DNA from: an uncultured Collinsella sp.
Lineage (GTDB): Bacteria > Actinomycetota > Coriobacteriia > Coriobacteriales > Coriobacteriaceae
Length of the DNA: 41,222 bases
Assembly (NCBI GenBank): GCA_900752015.1
Contig: CAADTZ010000107.1
Coordinates: 1 to 41,222, forward strand
Direction: 5' to 3'
Shown here: piece after piece, positions 24,444-32,154 of the stretch
How the letters are laid out: every line of letters begins with the position of its first letter
Numbering within the stretch: position 1 is the stretch's first letter
Program-made: the position numbers and the translations under genes
The notes under the pieces: generated by a model
The model's database searches: none
Told to the model about the DNA's origin: nothing
What the model saw: only the letters and a program-made list of their open reading frames with translations

Positions 24444-24644
24444 TTATTTGATACCGCGGCCCAAGTCTTCGGCGATTTTGTCTACGCCCTTAAGTGCAGC
24501 GCACGTCTTTTTGTTGGAGCAATGCCCCGTGCAAACGCCACCCTGAGCGCAGTCGGCGCAGGTGCCCTTGCGGTAGATGCGCACGCACACGGCGACAAAC
24601 GCAACGCCGATAACAGCCAGTACAACAATATCGATAGGTGCCAT
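24444..24644 (-). CDS. FeoB-associated Cys-rich membrane protein
   Basis: A 66-residue protein with one N-terminal membrane segment (about residues 5-22, IDIVVLAVIGVAFVAVCVRI), then a Cys-rich stretch with six cysteines (C31, C34, C39, C43, C48 and one more in KTCAALK region) and a basic, polar end. This is the pattern of the FeoB-associated Cys-rich membrane proteins found after feoB in many anaerobes, where the cysteines may handle iron. GAGGAGG precedes the ATG at 24644. It is 176 nt after feoB on the same strand, with a terminator between, so it is either a read-through product or separately transcribed. The biochemical role is not established. Confidence 0.75.
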   Translation of the reverse strand: MAPIDIVVLAVIGVAFVAVCVRIYRKGTCADCAQGGVCTGHCSNKKTCAALKGVDKIAEDLGRGIK

Positions 24645-24757
24645 AGCAAGCCTCCTCTAGTTAACCACCACTTACTTTACCCTATTCTCCACCTACCAAA
24701 AGGGGAAAGGTTTATTTTGGTCGGTTTTATCTGCGGAAACGCCATATCTCCCCCACC

Positions 24758-24790
24758 AAAAAGCCCGAGTGTCGCTGGGACACCCGGGCT
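24758..24790 (-). terminator. Rho-independent terminator after feoB
   Basis: A 12-bp stem (24762-24773 with 24779-24790) with a 5-nt loop and TTTTT on the minus strand, 30 nt after the feoB stop. Confidence 0.9.
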
Positions 24791-24819
24791 CGTGGAAAGG
24801 GGTTAATCCTTATTCGGAC

Positions 24820-27147
24820 TTAAGCGGAAACTGCGGCGGAAGCAGTGTTGGTCTCGTCCTCGTCGGTCCATGCATGCTTTGGCATGGGACGGAAGATCTG
24901 GAAGAGCATCGCAACCAGCAGCACGATGGCCACCACCGTCCAGATACCAAACTGTCCAAGAACAAGCAGGTTGTAGAACTGGTTGATGAACAGGCCGATC
25001 ACCCAAGCAAAGGCGCACTCGTAGCCGAGGGCAATCGCGGTCCACTTGCCGGAGTCCATCTGGTTGCGGATGGTACCCATAGCGGCAAAGCACGGAGCGC
25101 ACAGCAGGTTGAAAGCGCCAAAGGCAACGCAAGCGCCCATGGTCGGGAACATGCCGGCGAACGCGGTCCACAGGCTCGGATCGGTCTCGCCCGCGTCGGC
25201 GACGGACAGCAGCGAGCCGGCGGTGGCGACGACGTTCTCCTTGGCAACAAGACCCGAGACGGACAGTGCTGTTGCCTGCCAGGTGCTAAAGCCGAGCGGG
25301 GCGAAGATCCAGGCGATCAGGTTGCCGAGCATGGCAAGCACGGAGTAGTCCATGAACTCCTCGGGGATGCCGTCCATCGCAGGCAGGAAGCCAAAGGAAC
25401 CGTTGTAGCTACCAAAGTTGGAGAGGAACCAAACGACGACGGTGGACGCGAAGATGACCGTGCCGGCCTTCTTGATAAAGGCCCAGCAGCGCTCCCACAC
25501 GTGCAGCGCCCAAGAGCGGATCGCCGGGAAGTGATAAGCCGGGAGCTCCATAACAAACGGGGTCGGGCGGCCGGCGAAGAGCTTGGTCTTCTTGAGCATG
25601 AGGCCCGAAGCGATGACGGCAAAGACGCCCAGGAAGTAGAACAGCGGGCTGATCCACGCGGCGGTAGTGGAAGAATCACCGATGATGGAACCCATGAGCA
25701 GGGCAATGATCGGCAGCTTGGCGCCGCAGGGGATGAACGTGGTGGTCATGACCGTCATGCGGCGGTCCTTCTCGTTCTCGATGGTCTTGGTAGCCATGAC
25801 GCCAGGGACGCCGCAGCCCGAGGACACGAGCATGGGGATGAAGGACTTACCGGACAGACCAAAGCGGCGGAACACGCGGTCCATGATGAAGGCGACGCGA
25901 GCCATATAGCCGCAGTCCTCCAGGAAGGACAGCATCACAAAGAGCAGGAACATCTGCGGCACGAAGCCGAAGATGGCACCCAGGCCGCCGACGATACCGT
26001 CACAGACGAGCGAATCGACCAGACCGCCGTCCTCGGTGCCGCCCGCCACGAGGGCATCGTGCACCATGGTGGTAATACCGGGGACATAGGGGCCATACTG
26101 CGCCGGATCGACCGAATCGGCGTCGTCGCCCGCAGCCTCAACGGCTGCGTCATAGGCGTCGCGACCCTGACCGAGCACGTACCAGCCATCGGTACCAAAG
26201 AGCTGGTCGTTGGTGAAGTCGGTCACCGTGCCGCCCAGGGTGGAGACGGCGATGTAGTACACGCAGAACATGATGACCACAAAGATCGGCAGACCCAGGA
26301 TACGGTTGGTAACCACGCGGTCGATCTTCTCGGAGGTGCTCATCTTGGCAGGAGCCTTGGTCATGCACTCGTCGATGATGTGGGCGATGACGCCGTAGCG
26401 CTCGCCGGTGATGATGGACTCGGCGTCGTCGTCGCAATCCTGCTCGCACTGGGCGACCAACTGCTCTACGCGAGCGGCCTTCTCCTTGCTGAGGTTGATG
26501 AGCTTGCAGGCGTCCGCATCGCGCTCGAACAGCTTGACGGCGTAGTAGCGGCGCTTGTTGGCGGGAACGCTCGCCGGCAGGTTGTTCTCGATGTGCGTCA
26601 GGACATCCTCGATGGAGGAATCAAACTTGTGCTCCGGCACCTGGCCCTTGGAGGCAGCGGACTTCTTGACCTGCTCGAACAGCTCCTTGATACCCTTGTT
26701 CTTAAGGGCCGAGATCATCATGACCGGGCAGCCGAGCTTCTTGGAGAGCTTGTCCGTGTCGATCTTGTCGCCGTTCTTCTCGACCAGGTCGGCCATGTTG
26801 AGGGCAACGACCACAGGCAGGCCGGTCTCGATAACCTGAAGCGCCAGGTACAGGTTGCGCTCGAGGTTGGTGGCGTCGACCACCTGGACGACAACATCGG
26901 GCTCGCCGCTCATGAGGTAATCGCGCGAGCATTGCTCCTCGGGGCTGTAGGGGGAAAGCGAGTAGATGCCAGGGAGGTCCGTGATGGTAACGTTCTTGTC
27001 GCTTAGGAGCTTGGCTTCCTTTTTCTCAACCGTGACGCCGGGCCAGTTGCCAACGTAGCCGTTGGCGCCGGTGATCAGGTTGAAAAGCGTGGTCTTGCCG
27101 CAGTTGGGGTTACCCGCCAGCGCGACATGGATCTGAGAATCCGCCAT
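24820..27147 (-). CDS. feoB: Ferrous iron transporter B
   Basis: A 775-residue FeoB. The N-terminal cytoplasmic G domain has GNPNCGKT (G1, 12-19), DLPG (G3), NMAD (G4) and a SALKN G5-like segment, followed by a helical regulatory domain and a polytopic membrane domain with two gate-like regions (PMLVSSGCGVPGVMATK and the later SGLVAKENVV). It imports Fe(II) with GTP hydrolysis needed for activity. An unusually long loop (about 325-370, rich in Asp, Ala and Gly) lies in the membrane region. It follows two feoA genes, 124 nt after the nearer one, with a possible metalloregulator box in the gap. The ATG follows GAAGGATTGA. Confidence 0.95.
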   Translation of the reverse strand: MADSQIHVALAGNPNCGKTTLFNLITGANGYVGNWPGVTVEKKEAKLLSDKNVTITDLPGIYSLSPYSPEEQCSRDYLMSGEPDVVVQVVDATNLERNLYLALQVIETGLPVVVALNMADLVEKNGDKIDTDKLSKKLGCPVMMISALKNKGIKELFEQVKKSAASKGQVPEHKFDSSIEDVLTHIENNLPASVPANKRRYYAVKLFERDADACKLINLSKEKAARVEQLVAQCEQDCDDDAESIITGERYGVIAHIIDECMTKAPAKMSTSEKIDRVVTNRILGLPIFVVIMFCVYYIAVSTLGGTVTDFTNDQLFGTDGWYVLGQGRDAYDAAVEAAGDDADSVDPAQYGPYVPGITTMVHDALVAGGTEDGGLVDSLVCDGIVGGLGAIFGFVPQMFLLFVMLSFLEDCGYMARVAFIMDRVFRRFGLSGKSFIPMLVSSGCGVPGVMATKTIENEKDRRMTVMTTTFIPCGAKLPIIALLMGSIIGDSSTTAAWISPLFYFLGVFAVIASGLMLKKTKLFAGRPTPFVMELPAYHFPAIRSWALHVWERCWAFIKKAGTVIFASTVVVWFLSNFGSYNGSFGFLPAMDGIPEEFMDYSVLAMLGNLIAWIFAPLGFSTWQATALSVSGLVAKENVVATAGSLLSVADAGETDPSLWTAFAGMFPTMGACVAFGAFNLLCAPCFAAMGTIRNQMDSGKWTAIALGYECAFAWVIGLFINQFYNLLVLGQFGIWTVVAIVLLVAMLFQIFRPMPKHAWTDEDETNTASAAVSA

Positions 27148-27222
27148 TCAATCCTTCTTCCTTGTGTGCCTGCGCTGCTTTCTCCGCGCAGGCTGGATAA
27201 TGTGCTTCAAAGATGCTGCATT

Positions 27223-27242
27223 AAGTTAGAAAAACCTAACTT
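27223..27242. promoter_or_regulatory. Inverted repeat between feoA and feoB
   Basis: AAGTTAG-N6-CTAACTT is a perfect 7-bp inverted pair. The GTTAG/CTAAC half-site resembles those of DtxR/IdeR-type metalloregulators and recurs upstream of the first feoA. It suggests that feoB has an internal iron-controlled promoter. Confidence 0.5.
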
Positions 27243-27270
27243 TATCTGCAGAAATATGCGCCGCGAGTCC

Positions 27271-27492
27271 TTACTGGACCTCGACGACGGCGGCCTCCTC
27301 CTTGCGGATGGAAAGCTCGTAGCCGCGCACGTTGATCTCGACCGGATCACCGAGCGGTGCAACCTTCACGACCTTGAACGAAGTGCCCTTGATGAGCCCC
27401 AGGTCCATAAGGTGGCGGCGAAGCGCACCCTCACCGTGAAGCTTGACGATGGTGGAGCTCTCGCCCACCTTAACGTCACCCAACGTCTTCAT
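27271..27492 (-). CDS. feoA: FeoA-domain protein (second copy)
   Basis: A 73-residue SH3-like FeoA protein (MKTLGDVKVGES at the start, HLMDLGLIKGTSFKVV in the middle), which interacts with or modulates FeoB. AAGGGGG precedes the ATG. It lies 39 nt after the other feoA and 124 nt before feoB. Two tandem FeoA proteins are common in anaerobes; their division of labour is not known. Confidence 0.9.
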   Translation of the reverse strand: MKTLGDVKVGESSTIVKLHGEGALRRHLMDLGLIKGTSFKVVKVAPLGDPVEINVRGYELSIRKEEAAVVEVQ

Positions 27493-27531
27493 CCTCTTGT
27501 CCCCCTTTCGGTTTTTATGAAATGCTGCAGA

Positions 27532-27774
27532 CTAACCGACGGTCATGATGTGCATGGCAACCTTGGAATCGATACCAAAGCGTGCGCCCAGCACCGTAAC
27601 GATGATATTGGCGCCGCTCGAGCTCACCACGTGGATTTCGCTGCCCTCGACAAAGCCGAGGTCCTTGAGGTGGTGCTTCATGTCCTCATTGCCCTTTACA
27701 CGAGACACGCGCACGGTTTCGCCCGCTTTTACCATCGAAAGCGGCATTGCCGGCATCTGCGGTCCGCAAGACAT
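27532..27774 (-). CDS. feoA: FeoA-domain protein (first copy)
   Basis: An 80-residue FeoA protein with an extra N-terminal stretch of about 15 residues (MSCGPQMPAMPLSMV) before the SH3-like fold; HHLKDLGFVEGSEIHVV is the family's central segment. AGGAG precedes the ATG. It is the first gene of the feo operon. The early Cys at residue 3 is not shared with the second copy. Confidence 0.9.
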   Translation of the reverse strand: MSCGPQMPAMPLSMVKAGETVRVSRVKGNEDMKHHLKDLGFVEGSEIHVVSSSGANIIVTVLGARFGIDSKVAMHIMTVG

Positions 27775-27817
27775 GAGTGGCTCCTAACGTCAGTTCGTCC
27801 TTCACATCGACATGGTA

Positions 27818-27869
27818 AAAGTTAGCCACATCTATGTTCGCTTTAGTAAACTAACACGTGGTTAACTTT
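27818..27869. promoter_or_regulatory. Candidate iron-responsive operator region of the feo operon
   Basis: AAAGTTAGCCAC (27818-27829) and GTGGTTAACTTT (27858-27869) are inverse with one mismatch, and TTTAGTAAACTAA (27842-27854) lies between them. The repeated GTTAG/CTAAC half-site also occurs before feoB. A DtxR-family regulator is the likely binder, by analogy only. Confidence 0.5.
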
Positions 27870-27913
27870 TTGGAAAGGGTCCCCATTCAGATTTCGAAAA
27901 AGTTTCCTATATG

Positions 27914-27955
27914 AAACAAAAGGGCGCGGCAAAGAGCTGTCCTTTGCCGCGCCCT
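27914..27955 (-). terminator. Rho-independent terminator after the HPr-like gene
   Basis: A perfect 14-bp stem (27921-27934 with 27942-27955), 8 nt after the stop codon, followed on the minus strand by TTTTGTTT. Confidence 0.9.
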
Positions 27956-27962
27956 GTCATGC

Positions 27963-28211
27963 TTAAAGCGAGAGGTTTCTGATCGACGTGACGCAGGAAG
28001 CCTCATCCACGCCCGAAACGCGGAACACGACATCCTCGCCGCACTCGCCATAGAGGGCCATCAGGCCCATCACGTCGCGACCATCGACATGACGGTCGCC
28101 AATGCTGACCGACACGTCACTACGATGCTTGGCGATAATATCATAGAGCAGCGCAACCGGGCGGGCATGTAATCCCAACGGATCTTTAATCGTCTTCGTA
28201 AACTCGACCAT
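27963..28211 (-). CDS. HPr-family phosphocarrier protein
   Basis: An 82-residue HPr-fold protein. GLHARP places the phosphorylatable His at residue 15, as in canonical HPr, so it can accept phosphate from enzyme I of the sugar phosphotransferase system. The Ser46 region (VDGRDVMGLMAL) is HPr-like, but the expected regulatory Ser is not clearly present (the usual KSIMG segment reads RDVMG), so HPr kinase control may be missing. The ATG at 28211 is chosen for the strong GGGAGGGG before it. The gene stands alone with its own terminator; no other PTS gene is in the window. Confidence 0.85.
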   Translation of the reverse strand: MVEFTKTIKDPLGLHARPVALLYDIIAKHRSDVSVSIGDRHVDGRDVMGLMALYGECGEDVVFRVSGVDEASCVTSIRNLSL

Positions 28212-28289
28212 GTCCCCTCCCGCGACATCGCACATCGGCCGGCAAAACCCAGCCACGTGGTAGTTATTGTAGCGTTAGATGCTTGTTGA

Positions 28290-28468
28290 GGGCGGGATGG
28301 AAATCGCATCCCATTTCGAGCGTCAATGATGGGACACAGTTTCCGCCAGAAGGCTCAACCGGAAAGCGCGTCCCGTTATTTGGCTGGATTCTGGGTCGCA
28401 GTTTCCAAAAGGACCCTGTTTGGGAAACTGCGACCCGTTTTGGACGCAAATTCCGGGTCGCAGTTTCC
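28290..28468. repeat. Palindromic repeat cluster, family D
   Basis: GGGTCGCAGTTTCC occurs at 28393-28406 and 28455-28468 and in inverse form at 28423-28436, so either outer copy can pair with the middle one. Degenerate relatives (GGGACACAGTTTCC, GGAAAGCGCGTCCC) lie just upstream from about 28333. This fills the gap between the HPr-like gene and aspS; no gene is seen in it. Confidence 0.7.
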
Positions 28469-28509
28469 GCGACGCCCAGTCAACCTATGCCCTCGCAACG
28501 CCCGCGCAT

Positions 28510-28542
28510 AAAAAACGAGGGAAGGTACGCGTCCTTCCCTCG
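28510..28542 (-). terminator. Rho-independent terminator after aspS
   Basis: The stem CGAGGGAAGG (28516-28525) with its complement (28533-28542) is followed on the minus strand by TTTTTT, 26 nt after the aspS stop. Confidence 0.9.
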
Positions 28543-28567
28543 CAACAGGCAATATGTAGCCGCTCGC

Positions 28568-30355
28568 CTACATCAGGCGCAGGCTGACGTCCTTGAGCTG
28601 GGCGCCGGAAACGGCACTCGGGGCGCCCGACATGAGGTCGGAGCCGCTGGCCGTCTTGGGGAACGCCATGACGTCGCGGATGGAGTCGGAGCCGGTGAGC
28701 AGCATGCACACGCGGTCCAGGCCCAGAGCAAAACCGCCCATCGGGGGCGCACCAAACTTGAGCGCCTCCATGAGGAAGCCGAACTGCGACTCGGCGCGCT
28801 CCTCGGTAAAGCCCAGGAGCTTGAGCATGGACATCTGCATCTCGGCGTTGTGGATACGCATGCCGCCGCCGCCGGCCTCAAAGCCGTCCATGACAAAGTC
28901 GTAGGTGCAAGAACCGACTGCCAGCGGATCCGCCTCGATCTTGGCGACGTCAGTCTCGGTCGGCAGAGTGAACGGCTGATGCTCGGCAGCGTAAGCCTTG
29001 CGGTCCTCATCCCAGTGGAACAGCGGGAAGTTGACGACCCACAGGAAGTCGTGGCCCTCGCGCTTGATCTCAAGCGCGTTGGCCATGTGCGAACGCATGC
29101 CGCCCAGGATCTCGTCAGAGAGCAGGCGCGGTCCGGCGGCGAACATCACAAGGTCGCCGGGCTCGACGTCCATGCGCTCGCGCAGAGCCGCCATCTCCTC
29201 GTCCGAGAAGAACTTGACGATGGGGCTGTTGATGGAGCCGTCCTCGCGGAAAGCGATCCAAGCCAGACCCTTGGCGCCAAACGTGGAGGCCACGCCGGCG
29301 AGCTTATCGATCTTGGCACGTGCCCAGGCACCGGCGCCCTTGGCGTTAATGGCCTTGACGACAGAGCCCTCCTCGTTTGCGGCGGTCGCAAAGACCTTGA
29401 ACTTGGAGTTGGCAAAGATGTCGGTCAGGTCGACCAGGTGCATGCCATAGCGGGTATCGGGCTTGTCGGAGCCATAGGTGTCCATGGCCTCCCAGTAGTC
29501 CATGCGGCGCAGCGGCGTGGGCATCTCGACACCCATGCGACCGAAGGCGTCGGCCAGGACCTCTTCGAGTGCACTCATGACGTCGTTCTGGTCCACGAAG
29601 GACATCTCGATATCGACCTGGGTGAACTCGGGCTGACGGTCGGCACGCAGGTCCTCGTCGCGGAAGCACTTGGCAACCTGGTAGTAGCGCTCGACGCCAC
29701 CAACCATAAGCAGCTGCTTCAGGAGCTGCGGGGACTGCGGCAGGGCGTAGAAGTTACCCGGCTGAATACGGCTGGGAACGATGAAGTCACGGGCGCCCTC
29801 GGGCGTGGACTTAAACAGGGAGGGCGTCTCGACCTCCATGAACTCACGGTTGTGCAGCGCCTCGCGAATGGCAAAGGTAAAGTCGGAGCGCAGCTTGAGG
29901 TTGGCCATCATCTCGGGACGGCGGAGGTCCAGATAGCGATAGCGCAGGCGGGTGTCCTCGCTGGTCTCGATGCCGTCCTCGATCTGGAACGGCGGGGTGA
30001 CGGACGTGTTGAGCACCTCGGCGTGGTCGGTCAGGACCTCAATCTCGCCGGTCGCGAGCTTAGTGTTGGTGGTCTCCTCGCCACGGGAGCGCACGACGCC
30101 GTGGATCTTGATGGGCCACTCGGGACGCATGGTCTCGGCAATCTTAAAGGCGTCGCCGTCGGAGTGCTCGGGGTCGAAGGTGAGCTGCGTGATGCCCTCG
30201 CGGTCACGAAGGTCGCAGAAAATAAGGCCGCCGTGGTCACGGCGACGGCTCACCCAACCGGTGAGGGTGACCTCTTCGCCCACGTTCTCGAAGCGAAGCT
30301 CGCCGCAGGTACGGGTGTGCATGGAATGCTCATCGATGGGACGGGTCTGGCTCAT
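28568..30355 (-). CDS. aspS: Aspartyl-tRNA synthetase
   Basis: A 595-residue bacterial-type class IIb synthetase charging tRNA-Asp. Order: N-terminal OB anticodon-binding domain (1-110, GWVSRRRDHGGLIF), class II motif 1 (RYRYLDLRRPEM), motif 2 (FRDEDLRADRQPEFTQ), a bacterial GAD insertion (about 290-425) and motif 3 (GFALGLDRVCMLL). AAAGGAGG precedes ATG 30355. The 5' leader holds a GC-rich hairpin (30383-30407). Unlike many bacteria, hisS is not adjacent (it is about 9 kb away). Whether it also charges tRNA-Asn cannot be decided without knowing if asnS is present. Confidence 0.96.
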   Translation of the reverse strand: MSQTRPIDEHSMHTRTCGELRFENVGEEVTLTGWVSRRRDHGGLIFCDLRDREGITQLTFDPEHSDGDAFKIAETMRPEWPIKIHGVVRSRGEETTNTKLATGEIEVLTDHAEVLNTSVTPPFQIEDGIETSEDTRLRYRYLDLRRPEMMANLKLRSDFTFAIREALHNREFMEVETPSLFKSTPEGARDFIVPSRIQPGNFYALPQSPQLLKQLLMVGGVERYYQVAKCFRDEDLRADRQPEFTQVDIEMSFVDQNDVMSALEEVLADAFGRMGVEMPTPLRRMDYWEAMDTYGSDKPDTRYGMHLVDLTDIFANSKFKVFATAANEEGSVVKAINAKGAGAWARAKIDKLAGVASTFGAKGLAWIAFREDGSINSPIVKFFSDEEMAALRERMDVEPGDLVMFAAGPRLLSDEILGGMRSHMANALEIKREGHDFLWVVNFPLFHWDEDRKAYAAEHQPFTLPTETDVAKIEADPLAVGSCTYDFVMDGFEAGGGGMRIHNAEMQMSMLKLLGFTEERAESQFGFLMEALKFGAPPMGGFALGLDRVCMLLTGSDSIRDVMAFPKTASGSDLMSGAPSAVSGAQLKDVSLRLM

Positions 30356-30382
30356 ACCAGTGATCCTCCTTTATGGATCTGT

Positions 30383-30407
30383 GCCGCCCCGTGTCGTTCC
30401 GGGCGGC
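30383..30407 (-). other. Hairpin in the aspS leader
   Basis: GCCGCCC (30383-30389) pairs with GGGCGGC (30401-30407) 28 nt upstream of the aspS start. No T-box specifier loop or anti-terminator sequence was recognised. Confidence 0.35.
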
Positions 30408-30611
30408 GTCGTACAGATTTGCCCAGCCTGCGTAAACCGCGCAGCCAGACATGGCGTTCTATCTTATCGCACCCGCGTCGATGTGCCGCGAAAAAGTGGC
30501 TCCTGCCCAAAGACTTGACGGAGACGAAACAATTGACGCACCGCGGCCGTCGCTCAGGCTTGCGGCGTGCGACAATGTCCCCCAATATAACCGCCCTCGG
30601 AAAGCCCCGCC

Positions 30612-31247
30612 ATGACTGCACGCCTCATCGTTATGGATATCGACTCCACGCTCATCAACCAGGAGGTCATCGACCTGTTGGGCGAGGAGGCCGGCGTGGG
30701 CGAGCAAGTGGCGAAGATCACCGAGCGCGCCATGCGCGGCGAGCTCGACTTTAAGCAGGCGCTCGAGGAACGCGTGGGGCTGCTTGCCGGCTTGGACGAG
30801 AGCGTGTTCGAGCGCACCTTTGAGCGTGTGACGTTTACCCCCGGCGCGCTGGAGCTTGTGCGCTCGGCGCACAGCAAGGGCTGGAAGGTCGGCGTGGTAA
30901 GCGGCGGCTTTCACGAGGTCGCCGACAAAATCGTGGCCGCCGCGGGCATCGATTTTTGCCTGGCCAACCGCCTGGAAGTCGTAGACGGCAAGCTCACGGG
31001 CAAGCTGGCGGCAGACATCGTGACCAAGGAGTCCAAGCTCATCCAGCTGCTGGACTGGGCAGTTGAGTGCGGTGTCGACATGGCACACACCGTGGCAATC
31101 GGCGACGGCGCCAACGATATCCCCATGATTCAGGCCGCGGGCACGGGCATCGCGTTTTGTGCCAAGCCCAAGACGCGCGAAGCCGCCCCGTTTGCCATCG
31201 ACGAGCGCAACCTGATGCTCGCCATGGACATCATCCTGCGTGACTAG
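30612..31247 (+). CDS. serB: Phosphoserine phosphatase
   Basis: A 211-residue HAD-superfamily phosphatase. DIDST (residues 9-13) gives the nucleophile D9 and acid/base D11, VVSGGF is motif II, and GDGANDIPMI is motif IV binding magnesium. This matches SerB, which makes L-serine from O-phosphoserine in the cytoplasm. No N-terminal ACT domain is present, so it is the short form. It is divergent from aspS across 256 bp and is followed 114 nt later by the lar operon promoter, so it is probably a single-gene transcript. HAD specificity is hard to read exactly; other small phosphomonoesters are possible. Confidence 0.85.
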   Translation: MTARLIVMDIDSTLINQEVIDLLGEEAGVGEQVAKITERAMRGELDFKQALEERVGLLAGLDESVFERTFERVTFTPGALELVRSAHSKGWKVGVVSGGFHEVADKIVAAAGIDFCLANRLEVVDGKLTGKLAADIVTKESKLIQLLDWAVECGVDMAHTVAIGDGANDIPMIQAAGTGIAFCAKPKTREAAPFAIDERNLMLAMDIILRD

Positions 31248-31283
31248 CCGATCCGTCTAACAATTGAATCAGCCTGTCCTATA

Positions 31284-31338
31284 GTTTCCGAACAATTTTG
31301 TCTTAGTGTTCGGAAACACACCCTTTGAGTGCTAGACT
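31284..31338 (+). promoter_or_regulatory. larB promoter with an 11-bp inverted repeat
   Basis: GTTTCCGAACA (31284-31294) and TGTTCGGAAAC (31307-31317) are exact inverses 12 nt apart. A -10-like TAGACT (31333-31338) lies 18 nt after TTCGGA (31309-31314), a possible -35 inside the right arm. The repeat is the most likely operator for a lar regulator, for instance the TetR-like protein encoded at the end of this operon. Confidence 0.55.
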
Positions 31339-31361
31339 TTGCGCCGTCGAAGGGAACATAG

Positions 31362-32144
31362 ATGGATAAGCAAGATCTTGAGCAATTGCTGAGCGATGTT
31401 GCCGGCGGAGCAGTCACTCCGGCAGTCGCCCTCACGCGCATCCAGACGGCGCCAACCGCCGATTTGGGCTTTGCACGGCTCGATCTTTCACGCGGGGTAC
31501 GCCAGGGAGCCGGCGAGGTTGTCTACGGTGCCGGTAAAACCGCCGAGCAGATCGCCGCCATTATCGAAGCGCTGCGCGATGCCGGTCAGGAGCGCATCCT
31601 GGTCACGCGCCTGGATGCCGAAAAAGCCACGCACACCGCTGAGCTTCTCGGCAACGACATCGACCTGGGGTATGTCCCGGACGCCCAGCTCGCCCTCGTG
31701 GGCGGCAAGCCCTCCCCTACCGGCAACGGACGCATCGTTGTCGCCTGCGCCGGCACGAGCGACCTGCCCGTCGCCGAAGAAGCCGCGTTGACGGCCGAGT
31801 TCTATGGCAACGAGGTCGACCGCCTCTACGACGTAGGCGTCGCCGGCCTGCACCGCCTGCTCGCGCATGCCGAGGAACTCGCCCAGGCACAGGTGGTCAT
31901 TGCCATCGCCGGCATGGAGGGCGCGTTGGCGAGCGTTATCGGCGGTCTGGTGAGCTGTCCGGTCATCGCCGTTCCCACCAGCGTGGGCTACGGCGCAAGT
32001 TTTGGTGGCGTAGCCGCGCTGCTCGCCATGCTCAACTCCTGTGCCAGCGGCGTTTCGGTCGTCAATATCGACAACGGCTTTGGCGCCGCCTACCAGGCAA
32101 GTCTTATCAATCATCTGAGCGCCGGCACGCCCCGCGCCCGTTAA
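31362..32144 (+). CDS. larB: Pyridinium-3,5-biscarboxylic acid mononucleotide synthase (LarB)
   Basis: A 260-residue LarB. It carboxylates and hydrolyses nicotinic acid adenine dinucleotide to make the first precursor of the nickel-pincer cofactor of lactate racemase. The C-terminal half is PurE-like, with SCPVIAVPTSVGYGASFGG (198-216) and a Cys at 227 just before GVSVVNIDNGFGA, the conserved Cys thought to act in catalysis. AAGGGA precedes the ATG. It is the first gene of larB-larC-tetR, 10 nt before larC. Confidence 0.95.
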   Translation: MDKQDLEQLLSDVAGGAVTPAVALTRIQTAPTADLGFARLDLSRGVRQGAGEVVYGAGKTAEQIAAIIEALRDAGQERILVTRLDAEKATHTAELLGNDIDLGYVPDAQLALVGGKPSPTGNGRIVVACAGTSDLPVAEEAALTAEFYGNEVDRLYDVGVAGLHRLLAHAEELAQAQVVIAIAGMEGALASVIGGLVSCPVIAVPTSVGYGASFGGVAALLAMLNSCASGVSVVNIDNGFGAAYQASLINHLSAGTPRAR

Positions 32145-32154
32145 GGAGCATTCC

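Noticed and set aside
24769..27006. A 745-codon open frame opposite feoB
   Set aside because: The translation is rich in His, Gly, Asp and Val without domains, as expected for an antisense reading of a real gene.
30383..30407. T-box leader before aspS
   Set aside because: Only a short GC hairpin is present; no specifier loop, T-box sequence or terminator was found.
28283..30754. An 823-codon open frame on the plus strand opposite aspS
   Set aside because: It is a mirror of aspS in GC-rich DNA; the translation is low-complexity and runs through a terminator and repeats, while aspS shows all class II motifs.
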